Below, piece by piece: positions 9,022 through 16,685 of a stretch of DNA of 64,000 nt. The notes under the pieces are model-generated. The model did not search any database, was not told the DNA's origin, and saw only the letters and a program-made list of their open reading frames with translations. The DNA comes from Streptococcus merionis DSM 19192. Its GTDB lineage: Bacteria > Bacillota > Bacilli > Lactobacillales > Streptococcaceae. Location of the stretch: contig NZ_KB904550.1 in the NCBI RefSeq assembly GCF_000380085.1, positions 86,562 to 150,561 on the forward strand, read 5' to 3'. A program made the translations under genes and the position numbers. Each line of letters starts with the position of its first letter. Positions within the stretch are counted from its first letter, which is position 1.

Positions 9022-10332
9022 TTATTTTTTTAAAGCCTTATCCAGAGCCTCTTGAGCTACCTTTTGAGCTTCATCAAGCGCTTTTTCTGCTGGTACATTT
9101 TCAAGTTCTACTTTATCTGCTGCGATTGTCAGCGCATCATAGATCGCTCCGCCAGTCGGATCAAGTGGCAAAATAGAGCCGTGTTTGACTTGGCTGAATG
9201 GCACCAATGCTTGCGGGTTTTCGGCAACATATGCTTTATAGTCTTTGTCTTCTAAAATATTCTTATTAACCGCTACATAACCAACTTCTTTGGTCCATTT
9301 GATCTGACTTTGAACACTGGTGAAGTATTTTATGAATTCAAAAGCACCTTCTTTTTCTTCCTCGGAAGAATTCTTCATAACAGTTAGCAAAAGAGCACTC
9401 GCCACAGGTGCAGAGCTTGTCTTGTCGCTCCAAGCTGGTTGTTCCATGGCTTGAACGATTGAAAAATCAAGATCTGCCTGATCTCCAGATGATCCTATAT
9501 AACCACCCGCTGTGTTGTCCAGAACATCATCAATTGTCTTGTACCAATATTCCCAGCCTTGACCACCAGAATGTACGGTCATGATTTGATCATCGTGAAT
9601 CCATTTTCTAAAGCTTTCCCAAACCTCAATCCATTCCTTAGAATTAATTTGAACAGTTTTACCATCTTCACTAATCAATTGAGCACCGTTACTCAAAGAA
9701 GCATCAATCAGGTTACTACTACCCCACATTGGTTCCCAGCCATACATAAATTTACCAGTATCCTTGATAGCTTTGGCTGCTTCTCCTAGATCCTGCCAGG
9801 TTTTGATAGATTCTGGGTTAATATTAGCTTCTTTGAAAGCAGAGATATTGTAGTACAGGACTTGCGTCGTACCATAAGCTGGAAGTCCAAATCGTTCGCC
9901 ATCTTCGGATACTCCCTGCTCTGCGAACACTTCAAGGTAGTTATCCGCCTTAACATTGTCAGATGTCATCTGAGCATTTAAATCCTCAGCCAGACCATTT
10001 TCATTAAGATTACGAGCATCATCAACCCCCAAAAGCGCAAAGTCTGGAGCCTGATTACCTGCTATACCGGCTTGCAAACGGGTATAAGTTTCAGAATAAT
10101 CAGCCTGTGTTACAGCCTTAATTTCAAAATCGTCTTGGCTAGCATTGTACTCATCAATGATATCTTGGACAACATTGACAGCCGTTTTTCCACCAGCGTA
10201 CCAAAATTCCACCTCTACTGGGCTATCTTGAGATTGATTTTTCGTTTCTTGTACAGACTGATCACTTTGACACCCAAGAAGAATGCCCATGCTAAGTAGA
10301 GAAACAAAAGATAATGATGCTATTTTTTTCAT
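9022..10332 (-). CDS. ABC importer substrate-binding lipoprotein (UgpB-like)
   Basis: 436 residues. An N-terminal lipoprotein signal peptide (MKKIASLSFVSLL...) ends in the lipobox LLGC, with the lipidated Cys near residue 21. It is followed by a flexible Ser/Gln-rich linker. The mature part is a type-1 solute-binding fold (VEFWYAGGKTAVNVVQDIIDEYN), as in UgpB/MalE binding proteins. It would be tethered outside the membrane and deliver ligand to the UgpA/UgpE-like permeases. AAGGAAAA lies ahead of the ATG. It is in one operon with the two permeases, a PHP phosphoesterase, a HAD phosphatase and the ATPase. Glycerol-phosphate-type ligand is a family guess. Confidence 0.85.
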   Translation of the reverse strand: MKKIASLSFVSLLSMGILLGCQSDQSVQETKNQSQDSPVEVEFWYAGGKTAVNVVQDIIDEYNASQDDFEIKAVTQADYSETYTRLQAGIAGNQAPDFALLGVDDARNLNENGLAEDLNAQMTSDNVKADNYLEVFAEQGVSEDGERFGLPAYGTTQVLYYNISAFKEANINPESIKTWQDLGEAAKAIKDTGKFMYGWEPMWGSSNLIDASLSNGAQLISEDGKTVQINSKEWIEVWESFRKWIHDDQIMTVHSGGQGWEYWYKTIDDVLDNTAGGYIGSSGDQADLDFSIVQAMEQPAWSDKTSSAPVASALLLTVMKNSSEEEKEGAFEFIKYFTSVQSQIKWTKEVGYVAVNKNILEDKDYKAYVAENPQALVPFSQVKHGSILPLDPTGGAIYDALTIAADKVELENVPAEKALDEAQKVAQEALDKALKK

Positions 10333-10366
10333 GATAAATTTTCCTTTTTTATTGTTTATAAAAATA

Positions 10367-11206
10367 TTAACCTTTTAAGCCAGTTTCCCCACCTACTCCG
10401 TTTAAAATCCATCTTTGTGTAAAGGCGAAAACGATTAAGAGGGGGAAAACAATGACGGTACTGGCTGCCATGACTTTGTCCCATTCTGTGCCATAGGCAC
10501 CGCCTTCAATAAAGTAATTTCGTAATCCTTGTGAGACAAGGTATTTGGTCTTGTCATTAGTGATTAAAGAAGGCCACATATAACTGTTATAGGTTGAAAT
10601 AAAGCTCAAGAGGCCAAATGTGATAAAACCAGACTTGGTTAGCGGTGCAATAATCTCTCGTAAAATCCTGAAATGACCAGCTCCATCAACCTTCGCTGCT
10701 TCTACTAAACCTCTTAGAATCTGCATAAAGAATTGTCTCAGCAAAAAGAAACCAAAGATATTTACTGTGCTGGAAAGGATGAGACCTGTCAGTGTGTTCA
10801 GGAGACCTAATCTAGACAAGATTATATAACTCGGAATATAGGTTGCTGCTGAAGGAACAGTATAGGTTCCCATGATAGTTGCAAAAAGGATCCCTTTTCC
10901 TTTGAATTTTAAAAAGACCAAAGCATAAGCCAGTAAAGCTCCAGATAGCAGTTGCAAACCAACGATGATTAAGGACGTCCACAGTGTATTCCAGATGTAC
11001 AAAGGAATGGGAGAATTGGTCAAAACTTCAATGAAATTTCCCCATTGAAATTCCCTTGGAAATAGCGATCTAACAGCTATAATTTCATTCTTAGACTTAA
11101 GAGAACTCACAATCATCCAAAAGAAAGGAAAGACTGTGACAATACTGATAAAAACTAGCAAAAGGAATCGGAGCCACTGCCTAAAGAATGGTTTTCTAGT
11201 ATTCAT
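10367..11206 (-). CDS. ABC importer permease, UgpE/MalG-like
   Basis: 279 residues with six predicted membrane helices. The cytoplasmic EAA loop (EAAKVDGAGHFRILREIIAPL, residues about 173-193) contacts the ATPase. The N terminus FRQWLRFLLLVFISIVTVFPFFWMI is typical of CUT1 MalG-type subunits. It begins 11 bp after the UgpA-like stop with a GGAGGA ribosome site. Forms the membrane channel with the preceding gene. Confidence 0.88.
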   Translation of the reverse strand: MNTRKPFFRQWLRFLLLVFISIVTVFPFFWMIVSSLKSKNEIIAVRSLFPREFQWGNFIEVLTNSPIPLYIWNTLWTSLIIVGLQLLSGALLAYALVFLKFKGKGILFATIMGTYTVPSAATYIPSYIILSRLGLLNTLTGLILSSTVNIFGFFLLRQFFMQILRGLVEAAKVDGAGHFRILREIIAPLTKSGFITFGLLSFISTYNSYMWPSLITNDKTKYLVSQGLRNYFIEGGAYGTEWDKVMAASTVIVFPLLIVFAFTQRWILNGVGGETGLKG

Positions 11207-11217
11207 AAATCCTCCTT

Positions 11218-12105
11218 CTATGAATAGTGCAACCAGCGCTTAGAGCCCTTAAATTGAAAATAGGACAAAAGACCTGAGATCAAAATAATAACTATGATGA
11301 TAACAATGGCTGGACCAGATTTGTATTCTTCAAAGCCGAGTTGATAATACATATAAAGTAAGGTGCGTGTACTTCCACTCGGTCCTCCTTGAGTCAAAAC
11401 CTGAATTTGATCATAAGCTTGCAGAGAATTGATAGTAGTGATAATGATCAAGAAAAATGTGGTTGGGGAAATCAACGGCAGTGTTACGTCCCTGAACCGC
11501 TGCCACTGATTTGCACCATCCAAGGCATTGGCTTCGTACAATTCTTTGGGTACTTTTTCAAGAGCTGAAAGATAGAGAATCATAGCGTAACCCAAACTTT
11601 TCCATACCGTTACAAGAATGACAGCCAACATCGCCGTGTCTGAACTTCTAATCCACTCTAGCGTTGCAAGTCGAAGAGCAGCGAGCACCAGATTGGCTAG
11701 ACCGTCCTTAGGTTCAAAAATCCATACCCAGACAATCGAAATGGCTACTGTCGGTGTAATCCATGGTGAAAACAAAGCGAACTTGAAAAAGTTTTTACCC
11801 ATCACTTCTTTATGTAGTAATAGCGCCAAGCCCAGCCCACCAATTAATGTCGGAATAATCGTTCCCAAAGTGAAAACGATTGTATTCCATAAAGCACCGT
11901 AAAACCGACTATCCGCTAAAATGGATAGATAATTTTCAAAAAAGACAAAATCATATGTCGGACTGATAAAATTCCAATTTGTAAAACTCAACCAAATGGA
12001 ATTCAAGATAGGGTATATCCAAAAAATGAGCAATGGAATCAAAGAAGGTAAGAGAAAACCAAGGACTCTTAAACGAGAGACTAATGCTGATTGTCGTGAT
12101 GTCAT
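11218..12105 (-). CDS. ABC importer permease, UgpA/MalF-like
   Basis: 295 residues from the ATG at 12105, preceded by TAGGAG at 8 nt; the upstream ATG at 12150 has a poorer site. It has six membrane helices and an EAA loop (YEANALDGANQWQRFRDV) typical of CUT1 permeases. It pairs with the UgpE-like subunit. It is the first intact gene of the importer operon. Its start codon overlaps the stop codon of the broken SMR gene (ATGA), so the SMR gene was formerly the upstream member of the same transcript. Confidence 0.87.
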   Translation of the reverse strand: MTSRQSALVSRLRVLGFLLPSLIPLLIFWIYPILNSIWLSFTNWNFISPTYDFVFFENYLSILADSRFYGALWNTIVFTLGTIIPTLIGGLGLALLLHKEVMGKNFFKFALFSPWITPTVAISIVWVWIFEPKDGLANLVLAALRLATLEWIRSSDTAMLAVILVTVWKSLGYAMILYLSALEKVPKELYEANALDGANQWQRFRDVTLPLISPTTFFLIIITTINSLQAYDQIQVLTQGGPSGSTRTLLYMYYQLGFEEYKSGPAIVIIIVIILISGLLSYFQFKGSKRWLHYS

Positions 12106-12227
12106 GTCTTTGCTCCTATATTGACTAAGATGCAACCAATTAATACGCATAGAATCCCCATAAAACTCATTAAGGATAAGTTATCGCGGAAATCAAACCA
12201 GTAACGATAATACCAATACCACACCAA

Positions 12228-12542
12228 AGGAGGCCGGGCAAGACCACCATGATGGCTTCGCCCTCACCCCCAAAACATGTAATCTTTGAAGATTACGTAT
12301 AAAAAGGTCGACTTCACCTCTCATCGTTTGCGTAAACATCTCAGCGCAGTGGTTGGGAGTAAGACTTGTTGGCCATGCCAACTTAGTCTGACCCCTGCAC
12401 AGGTCATTAGGCGCTTTAGCGCCAATGAACCACTGCTGATTGGCAGATTTGTTCGTGTTTTACACTCCAAATCCGGCCTAATCAACTGTGTGGGGGTGGG
12501 AAATGAACACTATTTTGATTGCTCGAGTTCTTTCCCACTCCC
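12228..12542. mobile_element. ~315-bp repeat element inserted in the SMR gene (MITE-like)
   Basis: This segment separates the two SMR halves. Left end reads GGAGGCCGGGCAAGA; right end, read on the other strand, is GGGGAGTGGGAAAGA, an imperfect terminal inversion. It has no coding capacity. Part of it (12353-12446) recurs at 42691-42782, and its right terminus recurs at 18129-18158 and 29826-29855. Junction positions are estimated from where SMR similarity stops and resumes. Confidence 0.6.
12353..12446 (+). repeat. Dispersed ~92-bp repeat, copy 1
   Basis: Closely matches 42691-42782 (GGGAGTAAGACTTGTTG ... CCACTGCTGATT) with roughly ten differences. It contains a perfect small hairpin (GGCGCTTTAGCGCC), and CAGTGGTT / AACCACTG at its edges pair over about 90 nt. 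Confidence 0.75.
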
Positions 12543-12669
12543 CAAATTCATCTTCAGTACAACTTTTGAGAAAAAATAATGCGAGAATGCATAAAATAAA
12601 ATGACAAACAAAGACGGTTTTAACACGGTAAACTCTTGTGTCATTTTCGGCGAAGTTGTCGCTACAATT

Positions 12670-12768
12670 TCAAAAATAATCACAAGAAACATATAAAATT
12701 CTGTCAAACGAAATTTCCTCCCGAAAGTTATAATTTTGAGCTGAAACACTATAAGAATTTGTATTCAT
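12670..12768 (-). CDS. Possible 32-residue ORF ahead of the SMR remnant
   Basis: ATG at 12768 with GGAGGT 8 nt upstream; the product begins MNTNSYSVSAQNYNFREE and has no recognised family. Its ATG overlaps the stop of a preceding 24-residue ORF (ATGA), and it overlaps the SMR remnant start out of frame. It could be a leader peptide or relic; no support beyond start signals and arrangement. Confidence 0.3.
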   Translation of the reverse strand: MNTNSYSVSAQNYNFREEISFDRILYVSCDYF

Positions 12769-12839
12769 AACTCAATACCTCCATTCAGGGCTGCTTTTCT
12801 GCTACTCATCATTCGTTTTTTCAAAATATGGTATTTCAT
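12765..12839 (-). CDS. Possible 24-residue ORF
   Basis: ATG at 12839; GGAG lies about 11 nt upstream. The product is basic (MKYHILKKRMMSSRKAAL then NGGIEL), and its stop overlaps the next small ORF's ATG. No family recognised. Low confidence that it is translated. Confidence 0.25.
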   Translation of the reverse strand: MKYHILKKRMMSSRKAALNGGIEL

Positions 12840-12914
12840 CAAAAAACGATCTCCAGCACAGCATCTCTTTTATGAATACAGTCTAAACAAGCTAAACCAA
12901 AGGACTATGGAATC

Positions 12915-12943
12915 AGTATACCAATCCTAAGCCACCCCTTCTA
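12915..12943 (-). promoter_or_regulatory. Possible extended -10 promoter ahead of small ORFs/SMR remnant/importer operon
   Basis: Minus strand TGGTATACT (extended -10, hexamer 12920-12915) with no good -35 box. It is the best promoter candidate I see between the HdeD-like gene's terminator and the importer operon. Confidence 0.35.
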
Positions 12944-13010
12944 TCACTAACGGGTAAATTATAAGTTAAGTTTAGGTGAAGCCTTAAGCTTTTTTGAAAA
13001 ATAAATTTTA

Positions 13011-13049
13011 CAAAAAGAATCCCAGATCAATCTAAGATCTGAGATTCTT
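13011..13049 (-). terminator. Terminator overlapping the end of the HdeD-like gene
   Basis: Arms GATCTGAGATTCTT (13036-13049) and AAGAATCCCAGATC (13015-13028) pair with one wobble, followed by TTTTTG on the minus strand. The upstream arm encodes the last residues (SQILD), and the stop codon lies in or beside the loop. Confidence 0.8.
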
Positions 13050-14343
13050 GAAGAAGTTGTTTGATTTCTGGACTGTGCACTCGTCTGGCAACGACGATGG
13101 AATTAGGATTTTCATATTCTTTCTCGAGGTAGTCAAAATAGGTCCCCGGAGCAATAATTCCTGCCATTCGTATCAGGTCAAGCCCTGCTGTTCCGATAAG
13201 TTCATCGGCCAACAAGACACAATTGGTCCCCAAAACAAAATAAGTTTTGAAACGACTGCTAGTAAATTTGTAAAAATGTGCCCCATGGATAGCCTGTAAC
13301 TGCCCCATGTAGCTGGCTTTTTGCGTTTCAGAAGTTGGCTGCCACGGCACAGTTAGAGACTTGATTTCCACTAGCTTGGACTCAAAGGCCTTCTTCTGGG
13401 TTTCGGTCAAGACCAATTGGTATTCAAAGAGGGTCTTATCCGCCGCAGTCAAGCAATAATCGATATAGGCTGCTTCCTCAGTCTCAACAAAGACACCGTC
13501 ACCAACAGTGCCAAAGAGTCGCTCTGAGTCCACATCGTAATTGCCAAAAGCATAAACTGTGCCCTGATAGCTGATGTCGCAGTGCCCAACTGTATTAAAC
13601 CCCGTCTTGGCTGTATGAATGAAAACTTTGAGAACTGGCTGACCTTGGTAAGATTTTTGAGCTTCCAAGGCACGACTCTGTTCCAACTCCTCTGTCAAAT
13701 CCAGCTCTTCCATGATAAAAGCGTTAATTTTGGTCATCACACTATGAGGTAAGAACATGGTAAAAATAACAGGAACACTAATACGAATATGGCGCTTGAC
13801 ATTATCCTCACGCTCCTCGGAAATTAAAATGCGACGACCATCCATAATTGATGTCAAGCCAACCAAAATGAGGTAAAATCCTAGTCGCATCAAAGTCTCA
13901 CGCATGTCTCCTGTGTTAAAGAGACTAAAGAAGCCAAAAATGAGATTATAAAGAGCGATGACTAACTGGTTAAAACGCTTGGGAACACGGTCATTGCGCA
14001 GAAGGATATAGTTAATCAAGGTCGCAAAACCAAGTAACAACTGATAAATACCAACAATTCTAGCAAGCCAGATAGCAGACAAATCTTTAACGAGCAAAAT
14101 AAGTAAAGCGACTGCAATGTGGACTAAGCCATCTAACCAATGGACTAGTTTATGGCGTAACTTGGGATATTTCCCCCAAGAAAAAAGGGCTTCTGGAAAC
14201 TTAAAAAGGCCTAAAAGCAAAATACTAACACCAACCACGTAGGTCAATTGACTGACAAATACCTCTCTGAAAACAAGCAGTCCTAAACCAATTCCGACCC
14301 AAAGAAGCCCCCACAAAATATAGGAAATATCTTTTTTTCTCAC
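13027..14343 (-). CDS. Membrane protein: HdeD/DUF308-like domain fused to a permuted papain-like domain (proposed)
   Basis: About 438 residues. GTG at 14343 is preferred because GGAGG lies at correct spacing; a GTG two codons upstream abuts the ribosome site. Residues 1 to about 175 form six hydrophobic helices in HdeD/DUF308-like pairs (SYILWGLLWVGIGLGLLVF). Residues about 215-438 form a soluble domain. It contains a Gly-His (TVGHCDISYQGTVYAFGNYD) and, about 130 residues later, an Asn-Cys (LGTNCVLLADELI). This His-before-Cys order and the surrounding motifs recall permuted NlpC/P60-like (YiiX/LRAT/DUF4105-type) folds, which include thiol hydrolases and acyltransferases. That reading is inference. 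Last gene of the miaA-hflX-rnz-SDR operon, with its own terminator. Confidence 0.6.
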   Translation of the reverse strand: MRKKDISYILWGLLWVGIGLGLLVFREVFVSQLTYVVGVSILLLGLFKFPEALFSWGKYPKLRHKLVHWLDGLVHIAVALLILLVKDLSAIWLARIVGIYQLLLGFATLINYILLRNDRVPKRFNQLVIALYNLIFGFFSLFNTGDMRETLMRLGFYLILVGLTSIMDGRRILISEEREDNVKRHIRISVPVIFTMFLPHSVMTKINAFIMEELDLTEELEQSRALEAQKSYQGQPVLKVFIHTAKTGFNTVGHCDISYQGTVYAFGNYDVDSERLFGTVGDGVFVETEEAAYIDYCLTAADKTLFEYQLVLTETQKKAFESKLVEIKSLTVPWQPTSETQKASYMGQLQAIHGAHFYKFTSSRFKTYFVLGTNCVLLADELIGTAGLDLIRMAGIIAPGTYFDYLEKEYENPNSIVVARRVHSPEIKQLLQESQILD

Positions 14344-14360
14344 TGACACTCCTCCCCATA

Positions 14361-15116
14361 TTATTTATAATCAAATGCCTTACGAGCCAGATAGTCGCCA
14401 ATTCTAGGAAAAAGCGTATAGAGACGATGAGCTACTTTTAAGACAAAAGGTAGCGTGATGTCTCGCTTATTGCGACCGAGGTTCTCTACGATGCGTTCCG
14501 CCACCTGATCAGGATTGAGAGCATAGCGGTCAACTCGCTTAAGATAATCGCCAGACGGATCCGCAACATCAAAAAAACCTGTCCGGATCGGCCCTGGATT
14601 GACTGTCGTCACATAGACACCGTGTTCAGCCAGCTCCAGTCGCAGGCTATTTGAGAAGCCTGTCACGGCAAACTTGGCTGCTGCATAAACTGTTGCTTTA
14701 CTGGTTGCCATCAACCCCAAAACGCTGGAAACATTGACAATGTGCCCTCGACCACTCTCTTTCATTTGGTACCCCACCAAGCGAGACAAGGTCATTAGCG
14801 CAAAAACATCAATGTCAAACATAGCCCTCATTTCGCTATCACTGACATGATCAAATGGCTTGAAATCTCCAAAGCCAGCGTTATTAATCAGGATATCTAC
14901 CCGACCAAACTCGGCGTAGGTCGCTGCTACAAATTCTTCAAGCTCTTGACTGCTAGTCAAATCCAGCTGGACCAGCTTGGTCCGCGGTCTATCGCGATAA
15001 AGAGCTGCTAGTTTTTCTAGACTTCTACCAGTTAAAATCAGCTGATCATCTGGCAGCAGACGCACGATTTCCTGAGCGAGGCCACCAGTAGCACCTGTGA
15101 TGATGATAGTTCTCAT
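14361..15116 (-). CDS. Short-chain dehydrogenase/reductase
   Basis: 251 residues, classical SDR length. Cofactor loop [11 protein letters not shown] is near residues 6-15, then NNAG at about 79. Catalytic Ser is in VSSVLGL and Tyr/Lys in YAAAKFA (about 142-158). It most resembles the YqjQ/DltE-like SDR group; substrate unknown. Its ATG overlaps the rnz stop (ATGA), so it is translationally coupled within the miaA-hflX-rnz operon. NADP preference is plausible from the loop but not proven. Confidence 0.85.
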   Translation of the reverse strand: MRTIIITGATGGLAQEIVRLLPDDQLILTGRSLEKLAALYRDRPRTKLVQLDLTSSQELEEFVAATYAEFGRVDILINNAGFGDFKPFDHVSDSEMRAMFDIDVFALMTLSRLVGYQMKESGRGHIVNVSSVLGLMATSKATVYAAAKFAVTGFSNSLRLELAEHGVYVTTVNPGPIRTGFFDVADPSGDYLKRVDRYALNPDQVAERIVENLGRNKRDITLPFVLKVAHRLYTLFPRIGDYLARKAFDYK

Positions 15117-16042
15117 AGGTCAAACTCCTCCAAATCGTTCACTACATAGACATTAGGAAAAATGGTGCTCGCATCATAGCGCAATTGCTTGATGTCACGA
15201 GAAAGGAAGCGAGCTGAAACGTGGTTGAGAAACAGACGCTTGGCACCTGCTTCTCTGGCCACTTCTGCTGCCTGCATATTGGTAGCGTGTCCATGTTTTT
15301 TGGCAATACGGTCATCCCCCTTGCCGTAGGTTGATTCGTGAACAAGGACATCCGCATTGACAGCAAGACGCACACTTGCATCAGTCTTTCGGGTATCTCC
15401 AAGAATCGTGATGACCTTACCTGGACGAGGAGGCGACAAGTAGTCGCTAGCAATAATTTCACGGCCATCTGGTAGGGTTACATTGTGACCGTTCTTGACC
15501 TGACCAAAGAGCGGGCCAAATGGCACACCTGCTGCTCTGAGAGCCTCGGCGTCCAAGGTTCCTTCCAAGTCTTTTTGAATCACTCGATAACCAATACAGA
15601 AAATCGTATGGTCCAACTTATCAGCATAAACCTTGAACTTATCGGTTTCCATCACTAAGCCTAGACCATCAGGTTTCAATTCGTGAAATGTAATTTTATA
15701 TGGCAAACGACTACCAGACACCTTGAGACTGGTCAGGACAAAAGCTTTGATCCCAACAGGACCGTAGATAGCCAGATCCGTCTGCTCTTCATTAGCCTGA
15801 AAAGCACGACTAGACAGAAAACCAGGCAGCCCAAAAATATGGTCGCCGTGGAGGTGGGTGATAAAGATTTTGGAAATTTTACGCGGTCGGATAGAAGTCT
15901 CCAAAATGCGATTCTGCGTGCCTTCTCCACAATCAAAAAGCCAGACCTCGTTGATCTCATCTAGCAATTTGAGCGCTAGACTTGAGACATTACGCATCTT
16001 GGACGGTTGCCCCGCCGATGTTCCTAAAAATTGAATTTGCAT
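15113..16042 (-). CDS. rnz: Ribonuclease Z (tRNA 3' processing endonuclease)
   Basis: 309 residues, the usual length. Metallo-beta-lactamase fold with the zinc motif [15 protein letters not shown] (about 61-75), further ligands in ILGDTRKTD and KKHGHATNM, and a C-terminal NHVSARF. N-terminal [15 protein letters not shown] is characteristic. It cleaves 3' trailers from tRNA precursors in the cytoplasm. It lies in a tRNA-related operon with miaA. Confidence 0.95.
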   Translation of the reverse strand: MQIQFLGTSAGQPSKMRNVSSLALKLLDEINEVWLFDCGEGTQNRILETSIRPRKISKIFITHLHGDHIFGLPGFLSSRAFQANEEQTDLAIYGPVGIKAFVLTSLKVSGSRLPYKITFHELKPDGLGLVMETDKFKVYADKLDHTIFCIGYRVIQKDLEGTLDAEALRAAGVPFGPLFGQVKNGHNVTLPDGREIIASDYLSPPRPGKVITILGDTRKTDASVRLAVNADVLVHESTYGKGDDRIAKKHGHATNMQAAEVAREAGAKRLFLNHVSARFLSRDIKQLRYDASTIFPNVYVVNDLEEFDL

Positions 16043-16052
16043 GTGTCACTTT

Positions 16053-16685
16053 CTAATGAATAATATAGAGGGCCAATTGCCTCTCTTCAAAATGATAATA
16101 ACGTTGACCTGGATAGCGTTCAGCCAGCTCTGCCAGCTCCTCAACATTGTAACCTCGCAGCTTAACTAGTCCCTCTGAGAGATAGATTTCCGTCAGAAGC
16201 GTGCTAGCTTGTTCATCACACGTGAGGTCTTTTATTTTTTGAGAAAATGGCTGCAGCCAAACTTTCCCAGACTTTTCAAACACTTGGTAGTGCGGAAAAA
16301 GCTGAGCCAGCTGAAAGAGTAAATCAATCGTCACTGGCTGCGCTTGCTCCGCAAAAACTAGGGCCGTCTCTGTTTCATCTACATAGGCAAAACCATAAGA
16401 TTGACCAGCTAGATTCAACCGAACAAAGGGATAAACTTCTGCAAAAGACGGCTGGTCTGACAGTAATTCTAAGCTTTTGGACAAGTCAAAATAGTAGGCT
16501 GTCGCTTCTTCAGGTCCTCTCTTGTCATAGATTTCGGCAAAATAAGCATTTAGGACGCTAGGTGGCGGTGTCAAAAACCGCAACTTCTCTTCATGGGTCA
16601 TCAAGCCTAGCAAACCTTCCAGATAGACCTTGTCCAGACTTGTAAAGCCACCGTAAGTCATAGCTAAGGCCAGATAATCAGTCAT
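16053..16685 (-). CDS. Conserved streptococcal hypothetical protein
   Basis: 210 residues from ATG 16685, preceded by GGAGGT at 5 nt; a longer frame to 16766 lacks such a site. It overlaps the 3' end of hflX by 8 bp. Begins MTDYLALAMTYGGFTSLDKV. It has no membrane segment, signal peptide or catalytic motif that I can recognise. Acidic and soluble. Placement between hflX and rnz suggests co-expression with RNA-related genes but gives no function. Confidence 0.75.
   Translation of the reverse strand: MTDYLALAMTYGGFTSLDKVYLEGLLGLMTHEEKLRFLTPPPSVLNAYFAEIYDKRGPEEATAYYFDLSKSLELLSDQPSFAEVYPFVRLNLAGQSYGFAYVDETETALVFAEQAQPVTIDLLFQLAQLFPHYQVFEKSGKVWLQPFSQKIKDLTCDEQASTLLTEIYLSEGLVKLRGYNVEELAELAERYPGQRYYHFEERQLALYIIH

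Larger units (their letters stand above)
12102..12707 (-). pseudogene. SMR-family efflux gene broken by a repeat insertion and a frameshift
   Basis: Two halves of a small multidrug resistance (EmrE/SugE-type) protein are recognisable. The N-terminal half (12707 down to about 12543; likely TTG start with GGGAGG 9 nt upstream) reads MFLVIIFEIVATTSPKMTQE, then FTVLKPSLFVILFYAFSHYF, then KVVLKMNLG. This matches helices 1 and 2 of SMR proteins. The C-terminal half resumes near 12235 as ASFGVVLVLSLL, then after a +1 frameshift near 12195 as WFDFRDNLSLMSFMGILCVL, then IGCILVNIGAKT and a stop at 12102. This matches helices 3 and 4 (compare EmrE GVGIVLISLLSWGFF). About 315 bp of repeat DNA lies between. 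The stop overlaps the ugpA-like start. The gene should be non-functional. Confidence 0.75.

Noticed and set aside
12193..12381. 62-residue minus-strand ORF as an independent gene
   Set aside because: Its N-terminal part is repeat DNA and its last residues are a piece of the SMR remnant before the frameshift.
12510..12749. 79-residue minus-strand ORF as an intact protein
   Set aside because: It is the N-terminal half of the SMR gene running into repeat sequence (ends SGKELEQSK); no intact function.
16247..16561. 104-residue plus-strand ORF
   Set aside because: Antisense to the conserved hypothetical gene between hflX and rnz, without a ribosome site; a shadow frame.
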